64,000 nucleotides of DNA from Actinocorallia sp. API 0066 (GCF_020991275.1 NZ_JAJLQY010000012.1:124001-188000), one strand, 5' to 3'; positions 25,931-34,455 are shown, counted from the first letter of the stretch. Translations and numbers: made by a program. The notes: generated from the letters alone by a model not told the origin.

Positions 25931-27084
25931 CCCAGACCTTCCGCGACTCCCTCGTCGCGCAACTCCGCGACAGCGGCGCCCTGCGGACCGCCCCGTGGGA
26001 GGACGCGTTCGCCGCGGTGCCACGCGAGGTGTTCGTGCGCCACTGCTACCGGCAGGACACCGACCGCCAAGGGATCGCGGTGTGGCGGCCCTGCTCCACC
26101 ACCGAGTGGATCAATCTGGTCTACAGCGACCAGACCCTCGTGACCCGCCTCGACCCGGCAACCGCCGACCTGACCGCGGACGGCGGCTGGACCGGCGTGG
26201 CGACCTCCTCCTCCACCCAACCATCCATCATGGCGAAGATGTTGGAAGCACTCGACGTCCAGGACGGCCACCGCGTCCTGGAGATCGGCACCGGCACCGG
26301 CTACACCACCGCCCTGCTCTGCGCACGGCTCGGCCACGACAAGGTCACCTCGATTGACATCGACCCCGAAACCGTCACCGCCGCCCGCGCCGCGCTCGCG
26401 ACGCTCGGCATGTACCCGGACCTCGCAGTCGGCGACGGCCGTCTCGGCTGGCCGACCGAACGTGCATTCGACCGGCTCATCGCCACGTGCTCGATCTCGC
26501 GTCTGCCCGACCAGTGGAGACGCCAGGTCCGGCAGGGCGGCGTGATCCTCGCCGACCTCGCCACCGGCCTCGAAGGCGGCCTCATCGCCTGGACGATCAG
26601 GGCCGACGGCGGCGCCGACGGCTGGTTCACCGCCGCGACCGGCCGGTTCATGCCCGCCCGCGCCTCTGCGGACAGCTATCCCGCGGCCCCCCGCGTCTCC
26701 TGGGCCCCGCAGAACGGTGAGCGGCACACCAAGGTCAGCGGCGGGGACGTCCGCCGCTACTACCCGTTCCGGCTCCTCCTCGCCCTGCTCCACCCGGACC
26801 TGGAACTCGCCTACTGGATGGGCGACGACGGCGTACCCCACCTCCAGCTCCAGACCACCGCCGGAGCGTGGGCCCGCGCTCCTCTTCCAGAAGGGGAGGT
26901 TGTCTCCTGGGGAGGCCCTGACTGCCTGTGGGACCAGGTAGAGACCGCCTGGGAGTGGTGGACCCAGACAGACCGGCCCGACCACACCGCGTTCGGGGTC
27001 ACCGTGTCCCCCACCGGTGAGCACCGCGCCACCTGGCGGATCAGTGACCGCCACGGCCACATCGACAAAGGACACGCCACGTGA
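25927..27084 (+). CDS. tgmC: Protein-isoaspartate-type methyltransferase of the graspetide system
   Basis: Encodes 385 aa. The PCMT-like Rossmann domain has motif I VLEIGTGTGYTTALL near residue 118 and the preceding SSSTQPSIMAKMLEAL block of the family. The C-terminal 160 residues are the extension found in methyltransferases paired with ATP-grasp maturases. In fuscimiditide-type pathways the homologue methylates an Asp of the esterified peptide, which then collapses to an aspartimide. The same chemistry on Asp79 of TgmA is inferred. Short overlaps on both sides place it in the operon. Confidence 0.9.
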   Translation: MTQTFRDSLVAQLRDSGALRTAPWEDAFAAVPREVFVRHCYRQDTDRQGIAVWRPCSTTEWINLVYSDQTLVTRLDPATADLTADGGWTGVATSSSTQPSIMAKMLEALDVQDGHRVLEIGTGTGYTTALLCARLGHDKVTSIDIDPETVTAARAALATLGMYPDLAVGDGRLGWPTERAFDRLIATCSISRLPDQWRRQVRQGGVILADLATGLEGGLIAWTIRADGGADGWFTAATGRFMPARASADSYPAAPRVSWAPQNGERHTKVSGGDVRRYYPFRLLLALLHPDLELAYWMGDDGVPHLQLQTTAGAWARAPLPEGEVVSWGGPDCLWDQVETAWEWWTQTDRPDHTAFGVTVSPTGEHRATWRISDRHGHIDKGHAT

Positions 27085-27413
27085 CCACCCGTCACCACAC
27101 CCGCGACTGCGACACGGTCTGCCTCGTCCCCGCGGTCGGGGCGAGCTTGGCCTCAGCGCTCATCCGCCATGGCCTCACCACGCTCGGCGCCGTCGCGGAC
27201 CTAGCCGTCGGGCACGGCACGGACCTGACCTCCGTGCACGGCATCGGCACCGACAACGCCACCCGCATCACCCGCGAGCTGGTCGCCATGGGCCTGCTCC
27301 GCTCCGGACAGGTCCCCGAACCTGTCGCGGCCGAACTCGCCAGCATGAGGAGGCAGCTCGACACGATGCAGGCGCTGCTAAAGGAGCTGGTCGCCGCGCA
27401 CCGGAAGGAGTAG
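27081..27413 (+). CDS. Helix-hairpin-helix protein with C-terminal coiled coil
   Basis: Encodes 110 aa. Residues about 12-75 (VPAVGASLASALIRHGLTT, then VHGIGTDNATRITRELVAMGL) form a helix-hairpin-helix fold like those of RNA polymerase alpha C-terminal domains or DNA-repair proteins. The tail LASMRRQLDTMQALLKELVAA should form a coiled coil. GTG 27081 overlaps tgmC by 4 bp. A DNA-binding HhH protein ending a peptide operon is unusual; it may be regulatory or belong to the wider element. Confidence 0.65.
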   Translation: MTTRHHTRDCDTVCLVPAVGASLASALIRHGLTTLGAVADLAVGHGTDLTSVHGIGTDNATRITRELVAMGLLRSGQVPEPVAAELASMRRQLDTMQALLKELVAAHRKE

Positions 27414-27430
27414 CCCCGCTCACGGCGGGC
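27414..27430 (+). terminator. Short hairpin after the graspetide operon
   Basis: CCCGC pairs with GCGGG around a 5-nt loop immediately after the stop codon of the HhH gene. It is short, so support is modest. A second 7-bp inverted repeat (CCTGTAG and CTACAGG) lies at 27526-27559. Confidence 0.4.
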
Positions 27431-27580
27431 TGAGCCGCAATCAGATTGTGCCCAGTTCCGGCAACACGTCATACCTATCTCCGCAAAGCTCAAGACCGTA
27501 AAGATACTGAGTGCTTGCGTTACCTCCTGTAGTCGGTATGTAGCGAACCCGGCTACAGGACCACGCAGACCGGGAACATA

Positions 27581-27789
27581 CTCGACCCCGCACCCGCAGG
27601 GATGCTCCCCCCATGACCCTGATCTCCGACATCGCCGCCGCTCGACCCTGCGCGCGCGGGGATGCTTCCGGTTTGTGCATGGGCCTTGGTGTCGGCACCG
27701 GCTCGGCCCCGTATGCGTGGGGATGCTCCTGGGACCACCTTTGACCAGCTTGTTCAGAGGGCTCGGCCTCGCGTATGCGGGGATGTGTT
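27581..27789 (+). CRISPR. Decayed leaderless CRISPR remnant, 4 degenerate repeats
   Basis: Four repeat-like units begin at 27581, 27641, 27702 and 27762 with a 60-61-bp period. The first keeps CTCGACCCCGCACCC and a single change after it; the next three accumulate changes (for example GTATGCG in place of GCACCCG), and the fourth ends GATGTGTT. The intervening 32-33 bp are spacer-sized. No leader precedes it; the HhH gene tail and unrelated sequence lie there. The CTCGACC start links it to array 2 rather than arrays 1 or 4. Confidence 0.85.
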
Positions 27790-27923
27790 TTGGGTTCGCG
27801 GGGTGACGGTGAGGGTGAGGGAACGGTGCTGTGCTCGGGGATGTTCTGGGTGGTGTCGGTGGCGGGATCTTGGAGTTGGTGTTGTGCTGTCTTTCGGGGC
27901 GGCGGTCGCGACGTTCGTGGTTG

Positions 27924-28217
27924 TCAGAATGGGCGGTCCGGGGTTCGGCGGCGGGCTGAGAGGATGAGGCCGTCGTAGTCGACGGGATGCCAGCGGTCTT
28001 TCCCTGCGGTGCGGACGGACCAGCCCTGCTCGTTCGCGGCGGGTTCGACGAGGATGGCCTGGCCGTCGCCTATCCGCGTCGCGAGGAGTTCCCACAGGCG
28101 GTCTCGGACACGGCGGCTCGGGTCACCGACGAAGACGCCGGCGTTGACCTCGACCATCCAGCGTGTGAGATGGCCGCGGAGCCCGTCGGGTGCGGCGATG
28201 AGGACAATGACGGTCAT
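27924..28217 (-). CDS. cas2e: CRISPR-associated endonuclease Cas2, type I-E
   Basis: Encodes 97 aa of the Cas2e subfamily (ferredoxin-like fold). With Cas1 it forms the integrase that inserts new spacers. The N-terminus MTVIVLIAAPDGLRGHLTRW and VNAGVFVG are diagnostic. The ATG overlaps the cas1 stop codon by 4 bp, and it is the last gene of the cas operon. Its length equals that of other Cas2e proteins. The decayed CRISPR remnant lies about 135 bp beyond its stop codon. Confidence 0.95.
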   Translation of the reverse strand: MTVIVLIAAPDGLRGHLTRWMVEVNAGVFVGDPSRRVRDRLWELLATRIGDGQAILVEPAANEQGWSVRTAGKDRWHPVDYDGLILSARRRTPDRPF

Positions 28218-29233
28218 TGGGCGTCGAACTCTGGACCGATGATGGAGACACGGTTTTCGCCCAGGCCCGGGGGAACAAGGTCCGCACCGAGGCTGATCGC
28301 TATATCGGTTTCGTCCGCCCAGTTGACGCCGCCGGCGACCGTGCCGAGACGCTCGTCCCACAACTCGTTGCCATCAGCCTCGGAGTACTCGACGCCTTCC
28401 GGCTCAAGAAGTGTCTTGATGTCGGTGACGATGCGGTCGAGGAGGCGGGTTTCGGCGATGCGGTCGCGCAGGCCGACGCGGGCGTCCCTCTCCTCGGTCA
28501 GGCCCTGCGCGGCGAGATCGAAAGCCAGCGGAATGGTGAACTCGGCCTTGTACAGGTCGGCGATGTCGAGGACGAACGAGATCGCCGAGCCGGTGTGGAC
28601 GAAGCCGAGTCCCGGGCTGGCCCCGATGCCGACGACAACGGCGTGACATATCCCGTACAGCGCCGCGTTGGCGGCGGACAGGAGCCGGTTGAGGTCGTCC
28701 CCCGCGGCGAACGCATCCCCGGCACGGTACTCGCGTCCGTTCCATGGGACGGAGGTGCGCTTGGCGTGCTCCCGGTAGAGCTTGCGGATACGGGCTCCCT
28801 CACGGCCGCGGAGCTGCTGCATCGTGGCCGTCGAAACGTCCTCTCCGGGAAAACGCATCCCGTACATGGCCCTGGCCACGGCGAGCCGTTCCTTGGGGCG
28901 GGTGACGAGCCATGCCTGACGATGCAGCAAACCCGCGCCTCGCGACGGGCCAAGACCGGAGGCGTACATGCGGACGCCCTGTTCTCCTACCCGGCACACC
29001 GCGGTGCCGGAGTCGGCGAGGAGGTTGATCGCGCCGTGCGTCACCCGTGTGCCGGGGCCGACGAGCATCACCGCGATCAGCGCGGCCGGGATACGGACGG
29101 TTTCGCGTTTGTTGATGACGACGACGGCGTTCTCGTCGCGGTCGATGTGGCTGCGTTCGACGTAGACGCTGGAGACGCGGTCGGTGACGCGGTGCAGATC
29201 GTGTGGATGCGCCTTCCACCAGATGTCGGCCAC
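28214..29233 (-). CDS. cas1e: CRISPR-associated integrase Cas1, type I-E
   Basis: Encodes 339 aa. The metal-binding residues expected from E. coli Cas1 (Glu141, His208, Asp221) correspond to Glu145 in GREGARIRKLY, His213 in FVHTGSAISF and Asp226 in VLDIADLYK; all are intact and the His-to-Asp spacing is conserved. The start is a GTG at 29233, 6 bp after the cas6e stop codon, with only a weak ribosome site, so coupling to cas6e is probable. The protein is about 30 residues longer than E. coli Cas1. Confidence 0.96.
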   Translation of the reverse strand: MADIWWKAHPHDLHRVTDRVSSVYVERSHIDRDENAVVVINKRETVRIPAALIAVMLVGPGTRVTHGAINLLADSGTAVCRVGEQGVRMYASGLGPSRGAGLLHRQAWLVTRPKERLAVARAMYGMRFPGEDVSTATMQQLRGREGARIRKLYREHAKRTSVPWNGREYRAGDAFAAGDDLNRLLSAANAALYGICHAVVVGIGASPGLGFVHTGSAISFVLDIADLYKAEFTIPLAFDLAAQGLTEERDARVGLRDRIAETRLLDRIVTDIKTLLEPEGVEYSEADGNELWDERLGTVAGGVNWADETDIAISLGADLVPPGLGENRVSIIGPEFDAQ

Positions 29234-29239
29234 GAGACG

Positions 29240-29992
29240 TCACCGGCTTCCGGGAAGGGGAGCGAGTGTGAGGAGGCCGCAGCCATATGCCTTGGCCGGG
29301 CCGATGCCGTCGAGCAGGGATTGGGTGAACCGTGCGGTGTCAGTGACGCGGAGACGGCCCTCGAAGGTCGCGGTTCGGATGACGATCGGCTGCCGCAGAC
29401 CGGGTTTGGTGAAGGACCTGTGGTCACGCCCGATCAGCCTGACTTCTGGTGCCGGAGTGGAATCAGGCTCGGCGATGTCTGGAATAGGCGGATCGGTGCG
29501 GGCGGGTGGTATGTCGAACCCGCACCGGCCCGTCCTGGCAAGGAGCCAACCGAGTTGGGCTTGTGCGGTGCGGTGCGGAATCCGAAAACCCCGGGCGAGT
29601 TCGCCTTTCAGCCGTTCCTCCTGGCTGGGGGTCGCCTTCTGCGGACGCTTGGTGTTCTGCACCGGGCTCGCGGTAAGCCGGAAAGCGAACTCCCTGCCGA
29701 CGGCCACGCGGTCGAGCAACGGCAGGTAGTCGCGGATCGCGGCGTGCTCGCCTTCGGCGTCCGGCCACCCGGCGCTTTCGACGAGATGCTTCCAGTCCGG
29801 CCGGGAGCGGGTCAGCACGAACAGGACGGGCCGGTGCGGATTGTCGGCGTCGAGGCGCCACAGGATGCGTTCGGTGTCGGGGGTCGCGGGGATTCCGGCG
29901 CAGACCGCCGCGTGCATGACGCGCGGGCTGGCGAGCATCTTCCGGCTTTCGGCGCGCAGGGGGTTGATCCGGATACGGGAGAGGTAGGTCAT
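29240..29992 (-). CDS. cas6e: CRISPR RNA endoribonuclease Cas6e (CasE, Cse3)
   Basis: Encodes 250 aa. It cuts the repeat hairpin of pre-crRNA and stays bound to the crRNA 3' end in Cascade. The N-terminus MTYLSRIRINPLRAESRKML and the C-terminal glycine-rich loop GIGPAKAYGCGLLTL are the family marks. ATG 29992 lies 5 bp after the cas5e stop. The palindromic part of the repeats (CCCCGC...GCGGGG) is the expected substrate hairpin. Confidence 0.95.
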   Translation of the reverse strand: MTYLSRIRINPLRAESRKMLASPRVMHAAVCAGIPATPDTERILWRLDADNPHRPVLFVLTRSRPDWKHLVESAGWPDAEGEHAAIRDYLPLLDRVAVGREFAFRLTASPVQNTKRPQKATPSQEERLKGELARGFRIPHRTAQAQLGWLLARTGRCGFDIPPARTDPPIPDIAEPDSTPAPEVRLIGRDHRSFTKPGLRQPIVIRTATFEGRLRVTDTARFTQSLLDGIGPAKAYGCGLLTLAPLPGSR

Positions 29993-29997
29993 GGTCG

Positions 29998-30813
29998 TCA
30001 CCAGCCCAGCAGGGCGAACGGGTCGTGCCCCTCGCTGTCCGAGGGCTCGACTGGGTCGTGGAAGCCCGTCGGGATGGTCCGCCACAGATGCGTCACCCGG
30101 CGGGTGCCGTATCGACGGGACATGGGGTCGAACGACAGTGGATCGTCCGCGCGGACGTCGTCGCCGTCGGCGGTCTCCACGGTGATCGGCCGGTCGACGT
30201 GCGGTAGGCGCTGGTGGCGGCGCTCGAACTCCCTCTTCACGGCTTCTCCCGCCTGCCAGACCTCATGCGCCAGCACGTCGACGAGCGTGCCGCTCCGAAG
30301 GCCCAGGAGGATCGGCTGGGTGGGGGCGCACGAACGACGCCCGAGGAACAAGGGGAAGGCCGGCCGGACGATGGCGTCAGCGAGAGCGGCCAGCACCGGG
30401 GACGGGCCGGCGACTCCGACCAGGAACACGGCGTCCTGAAGGTAGAAGCGCTCGGTGATGTGGGTGTACTTGGCGGGAGACGTCGGCTTTTGGACGCCCT
30501 TGGCCGACACCCCGGACTGGGGGAGAGGCCGTCCCCGGTAGTCGCTCACCGTGTGGTAGTCGCGGAGAAGCGTGCCCTCCTGGTCGACGCGCACACCGAC
30601 GCGGAGCCCGAGCAGGTCACCGAGGGGCTCGTCTCTCCGACGTCCGGCGGCTGCGGCGAGGAGTCCGACGACCCCGGACTTCGTGGGTTCCGGGCGGGTC
30701 TCACGCCGGTTGAACCGGCTGCCGTCCCCCCAGGACTGGAGCGGGCCCGCCAGCCTGAGGAGGAGCACCGACTCTTGGGAGGCCGACCTCTCTGTCGTCA
30801 CTGCTGTTTCCAT
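29998..30813 (-). CDS. cas5e: Cascade subunit Cas5e (CasD)
   Basis: Encodes 271 aa of the RAMP family that caps the 5' handle of crRNA in Cascade. The start LLLRLAGPLQSWGDGSRFNRR and the basic TKSGVVGLLAAAAGR block are typical of Cas5e. ATG 30813 overlaps the end of cas7e by 16 bp; a GTG close to the cas7e stop is an alternative start that would shorten the N-terminus by a few residues without touching the conserved fold. Confidence 0.95.
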   Translation of the reverse strand: METAVTTERSASQESVLLLRLAGPLQSWGDGSRFNRRETRPEPTKSGVVGLLAAAAGRRRDEPLGDLLGLRVGVRVDQEGTLLRDYHTVSDYRGRPLPQSGVSAKGVQKPTSPAKYTHITERFYLQDAVFLVGVAGPSPVLAALADAIVRPAFPLFLGRRSCAPTQPILLGLRSGTLVDVLAHEVWQAGEAVKREFERRHQRLPHVDRPITVETADGDDVRADDPLSFDPMSRRYGTRRVTHLWRTIPTGFHDPVEPSDSEGHDPFALLGW

Positions 30814-31919
30814 GCGGCGCCCAGTCGCTCCGTCAGGGCGGCCCGCAGTTCGGCGAAGGTCCGATTGTCTCCGAACGCCTCATCGAGGGTCGGCTCGATG
30901 AACGAGTGGGAAACCGCGCGGAAGTCGGGCACGTCGCCCCACTGCTTCACGGCGACGGCGTACTCCGTCGCGAGAGCCCTGGCGGACGCGACGGCGATGC
31001 CCTGGCCGTTGCGTATCGGGTTCTCGAAGGCCGAGACGAGGTTCACCGGCTGGTCGTCGCGGACGACGACCGCGACGAGGCTCGGCCTGGTCCGGTGCGC
31101 GAAGGAGTTGATATGCCCGGTCGGCATCGACAACGCGAACGCCTGCGCGAACAGGTCTACCGCTTCGATCGCGGCGTCGACGTCGCCGAGGTTCGTGACG
31201 AGCTGGTGTATGCCGACGCTCGCGTACCGGTAAAGGGTGGCGGAGTTGAAGCCGACGTTTCCGATCATCCCGGCGCCGGTCTCGTCGGCCTCGTTCTCGT
31301 CGTCCACCGCGGTGTAGTAGTCGGACTCCAGGTCCACGGCGTGGGTGGAGAGCGCGTGCGCGACCTGGACGGCCGCGTCGACATTGAGTGCCGGAATGTC
31401 GGCGACCATTCGGCCGAACAGCGCCGTCCCGAAAGTGTGACCCGTCTTGAGCTCGTCGGCGACCGCCAAGCCCTTGACGGTTTCCTTGAGGCCCGAGTCG
31501 TCGAGTTCGGCGAGGGTCTTGGCCTGGTCGGCGACGAGATCGGTGATGCCGTCGAGCTGCCGGTTGCCGAAGAAGAGCAGGTACGCGGTATCACCCGGCT
31601 TCTTGCCCGGCTTGATGCCGAGCGGTTCGAGCAGGGCGTTGGCGATCCGCAGCGACTGCTCCTCACCGATCTTTGTCTTCTTTTCGATGCGGTCGGCGAG
31701 TTTACCCGCGATCCTCTTGGTCCTGGTGGTCTGGTCTGGTTCAGGTAGCCGCTCGTCAAAGGCTTTTCGGGTCGCGCGCTTCCACGCCTGCGAGGAGACG
31801 CGAGAGCGGCGAACGCCGCCGAACCGTGCTTCCTTCGGGTTGCCGTTGTCATCCCGGTTGAGATTCGCGGGGGGAACCGTCTGCAGGATGTGGAAGTCGA
31901 TGTACTGACGTTGTGACAT
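30798..31919 (-). CDS. cas7e: Cascade backbone subunit Cas7e (CasC, Cse4)
   Basis: Encodes 373 aa. Six copies form the helical backbone that holds the crRNA. The N-terminus YIDFHILQTVPPANLNRDDNG followed by the basic FGGVRRSRVSSQAWKRATR is diagnostic, as is TGHINSFAHRTRPSLVAV near the C-terminus. GGAGA precedes ATG 31919 with 5 nt spacing; it starts 29 bp after the casB stop. Confidence 0.96.
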   Translation of the reverse strand: MSQRQYIDFHILQTVPPANLNRDDNGNPKEARFGGVRRSRVSSQAWKRATRKAFDERLPEPDQTTRTKRIAGKLADRIEKKTKIGEEQSLRIANALLEPLGIKPGKKPGDTAYLLFFGNRQLDGITDLVADQAKTLAELDDSGLKETVKGLAVADELKTGHTFGTALFGRMVADIPALNVDAAVQVAHALSTHAVDLESDYYTAVDDENEADETGAGMIGNVGFNSATLYRYASVGIHQLVTNLGDVDAAIEAVDLFAQAFALSMPTGHINSFAHRTRPSLVAVVVRDDQPVNLVSAFENPIRNGQGIAVASARALATEYAVAVKQWGDVPDFRAVSHSFIEPTLDEAFGDNRTFAELRAALTERLGAAWKQQ

Positions 31920-31948
31920 CGTCGTCTCCGGTGTCAGGGGGTGAAGGG

Positions 31949-32530
31949 TCAGGATGTTGTGGCCGCGTCGCCGTCGGGCTGCTTCGTCCACGCCTGGTAG
32001 TCCACGGCCAACTGCCGTCGTGCCCGACGACGGGAGTCCTCGTGGTGCCAGTCGCGGACGAGGCGGCGCAGCGCGTCGTAGTCCATGGGCTGATCGATGG
32101 TGCGGAGGAGATCGACCAGGCCGCGCAGGCTGATCAGCAGCGCCTCCGGGCTCGTCGTCGTCGCTGCGGCGTTGACCTTGCGGTCGACCGCGTCCTCGCT
32201 GAACTTGCCGTGCTGCCGGAGTCGGAGCAACGCGATCCCCGGCCGGACGCCAGGCCGGTGCATCGAGCGCTGCTTCGACTGCTGGTGGAGCCCGTAGAGG
32301 GAGAGCGCCGCGTGCTCGGCCTGCTGGTCCACCGACACCCAGCCGTGCTTCGCCTGCTCGTCGTCGACGGGCGACCGGTAGAGCGGCCAGAGCCGCGGAA
32401 CCTCCCCGAAGCCCCGACCCAGCCCGGCACGCATGGCCGCCAGGTCCTCCCCGGGAGGAGGCCCGGAGAACAAGCCCGTTTTCGACCACTCGCCTTCGGC
32501 GTCGATGCGGTTCCAGTAGTAGAGCGTCAC
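31949..32530 (-). CDS. casB: Cascade small subunit Cse2 (CasB, Cas11)
   Basis: Encodes 193 aa, helical, two copies per Cascade, contacting target DNA. The Cse2 pattern LYGLHQQSKQRSMHRPG and GIALLRLRQHGKFSEDAVDRKVNAAATTTSPEALLISLRGLVDLLR (family core) is clear. The GTG start overlaps the casA stop by 4 bp (GTGA), showing translational coupling. Confidence 0.93.
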   Translation of the reverse strand: MTLYYWNRIDAEGEWSKTGLFSGPPPGEDLAAMRAGLGRGFGEVPRLWPLYRSPVDDEQAKHGWVSVDQQAEHAALSLYGLHQQSKQRSMHRPGVRPGIALLRLRQHGKFSEDAVDRKVNAAATTTSPEALLISLRGLVDLLRTIDQPMDYDALRRLVRDWHHEDSRRRARRQLAVDYQAWTKQPDGDAATTS

Positions 32531-34167
32531 GTGTACTCCTCGTCGCCTGTCCCGTCATCCGGCGGACGGTTGTCCCGATACGTGGGAAGGATCGCGCCGA
32601 GCCGACGCCTGAACTGCGCTTCCGCGTTGCCGATTCCGAAGGCCCGGCCCTTATCCCCCTCGGACCTACCTGCGAAAACGCTTTCAGGCAGCGTCGCGAA
32701 CTCCATGTCGGCGACTTTCCTTGCCACCTGATAGGCGCGGCTCTCCCAGGCGAGGACGATCTTGTCGAGGCGGTCCACGTCATGCGACCGCAGGTTGCGC
32801 AGGACGAGCCGGACCACGGGATCGAGGAGATGGAGAACCCTCTCGCCCGGCCGTTGTCCCTTGTCCCAGGGAATCGGATCGAGGCCGGAAGCGCGGCGCA
32901 GGTCGGCCGAAAGGTAGTTGACCGCGCGTGCGAGCTGTTCGGCTTGGGAGGCCATCAACTGGAGTTCCGCAAAAAGCGCCGCATCTGCCTGGAGCGCGGC
33001 GAGGGGCAGCGGAATCGAGTCGTGGTAGACGTTCTCGATGACGGCGGACTGGTTCCCGTAAGTGATACCGAACGCCTCCACCCGGAGGGGATAGTCCTCG
33101 GGAAGACAGCCTTCCTCACGCAGTTCCGCCGCCTGCTTCAGGAGTTCACTGGTCTCGACCGTCCGGGAATCCGAAGCGGCCAGTTCAAGCGCCAGAAGCG
33201 CGTCCATGCCACGCCAGATCGCCTTGCCCGGTTGATGACGGAGCGGTTTGCGGTCGGACAGCTTGGCCTTTCCGGGTGGTTTGTCATATTTCCATGCCGT
33301 GTGCGGCTCCCACTCGGGCAGCCGTTGCAGCCGGTCTCCCGCAGCGACGACCACTCGGCGCACTCGCAGACCGTCCGGCGTCTCCTCGGGGAACAAATGG
33401 ACCCGGCGCGACTGCCATGTCCAAAGATCGAGCAGCCCTCTCTCTGGCCGGATCTCCCACTGCGGACCGCTCTGCGGGCGTCGCCACTGGGGTTCGCCCC
33501 GGAACCCGTTGTGCTTGATCGGCAGGTTGAGGAGGAGCGTCTCGTAGAGGGTGCGGCCCACAGGGACGACGACGCCGAGCTGTCCGAGCGGCCCGGTCGG
33601 ATTCCCCGTCGTCTTCCCGGCCTTCGCCTTGGCGTCCCCTCTGGCGCCCGTCTTGATGGCGGCGGTGTCCCAGCAATGGAGATGGAGAAGCCAGCGGACG
33701 GCCTCCGCCAGCGTCAACGCGGGCGGATCGGCCTCGGTGCGCACACCGTAGAGCGGGACATTGTTCCCGGTGAACTCCACGGCGACCATCAGCCCTGCGC
33801 CCTTGGTGTCCCCGCTCGACGCCTCAAGGTCGGCCACCTGCCCAAAAGGCTGGTCTCCGAGAAGGTCGAACCGCTCACAATGTTCTTCCAGATAGGCGAG
33901 AAGCCGGTCTTTCTCCTCGCCGGTGAAGCGGCCCGCCGTGAACCGCCGCTCCCACTCGGCGCGGCTCTCCGGCAGGCCGAGGGCATCGGCGACGATCGGA
34001 AGCAGGACCTGCCGCAACAACGCCGGAACCTGCGTAGGCAACTCCGTCACGATCTCCGTAAAGGTCTCCGCCCGCACCAATGCCTGGGCCACCCCGACCT
34101 CAACAAGGCCCCCGTCCACCGTCAGTAGGGGAATCCACCCCTCCGACGTCAGGTCGAACCCCCTCAA
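32527..34167 (-). CDS. casA: Cascade large subunit Cse1 (CasA, Cas8e)
   Basis: Encodes 546 aa. Cas8e recognises the PAM and recruits Cas3. The N-terminus FDLTSEGWIPLLTVDGG and the block LPIKHNGFRGEPQW identify it. TTG 34167 is preferred because AGAGGTGG precedes it; another TTG at 34188 is possible. The frame stays open to 34290, but that part is Cys-rich and lies in the regulatory gap. It is the first gene of the seven-gene operon; a separate promoter in the 288-bp gap from cas3 is likely. Confidence 0.94.
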   Translation of the reverse strand: MRGFDLTSEGWIPLLTVDGGLVEVGVAQALVRAETFTEIVTELPTQVPALLRQVLLPIVADALGLPESRAEWERRFTAGRFTGEEKDRLLAYLEEHCERFDLLGDQPFGQVADLEASSGDTKGAGLMVAVEFTGNNVPLYGVRTEADPPALTLAEAVRWLLHLHCWDTAAIKTGARGDAKAKAGKTTGNPTGPLGQLGVVVPVGRTLYETLLLNLPIKHNGFRGEPQWRRPQSGPQWEIRPERGLLDLWTWQSRRVHLFPEETPDGLRVRRVVVAAGDRLQRLPEWEPHTAWKYDKPPGKAKLSDRKPLRHQPGKAIWRGMDALLALELAASDSRTVETSELLKQAAELREEGCLPEDYPLRVEAFGITYGNQSAVIENVYHDSIPLPLAALQADAALFAELQLMASQAEQLARAVNYLSADLRRASGLDPIPWDKGQRPGERVLHLLDPVVRLVLRNLRSHDVDRLDKIVLAWESRAYQVARKVADMEFATLPESVFAGRSEGDKGRAFGIGNAEAQFRRRLGAILPTYRDNRPPDDGTGDEEYT

Positions 34168-34245
34168 CGAACCACCTCTGCCGCTCAAGTCACCCTGGTG
34201 CCGCGATCGTAGTAGGAGGCACCGACATTCTGCAGGCGAACAGGC

Positions 34246-34280
34246 GACTGGGCATACCTCGCACATCGGTATGCCCAGTC
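34246..34280. promoter_or_regulatory. Perfect 13-bp inverted repeat upstream of casA
   Basis: GACTGGGCATACC and its exact complement flank a 9-nt spacer, about 80 bp upstream of the casA start. There is no T-tract, so it could be an operator for a dimeric repressor, an RNA hairpin in the casA leader, or the cas3 terminator. Confidence 0.55.
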
Positions 34281-34389
34281 GATGCGTCAAGGCTTACGGC
34301 GGTCCGAGTCGAAGAACCGCATTACGCATCGCGAAGTCGCTGATGGCGATCTTCATAATTCTCCGAACGGGGTACTTGTTACAGGCCGG

Positions 34390-34417
34390 TTGGTTCCGCA
34401 CTCTGCGGGGATGCTCC
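34390..34417 (+). repeat. Lone degenerate CRISPR repeat between cas3 and casA
   Basis: Bases 34390-34417 keep the last 13 bases of the array repeats (GCGGGGATGCTCC) and the CCGCAC of the left arm (TTCCGCACTCT replaces the array sequence). The AT-rich hexamer CATAAT at 34354-34359 lies about 30 bp upstream on the same strand. No second canonical repeat is found 61 bp away on either side. It lies in the cas3-casA gap on the strand opposite the cas genes. Confidence 0.7.
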
Positions 34418-34455
34418 TTAAAGCGATGGGCGACCCAGAGTTGTGCTCGCTCGGT

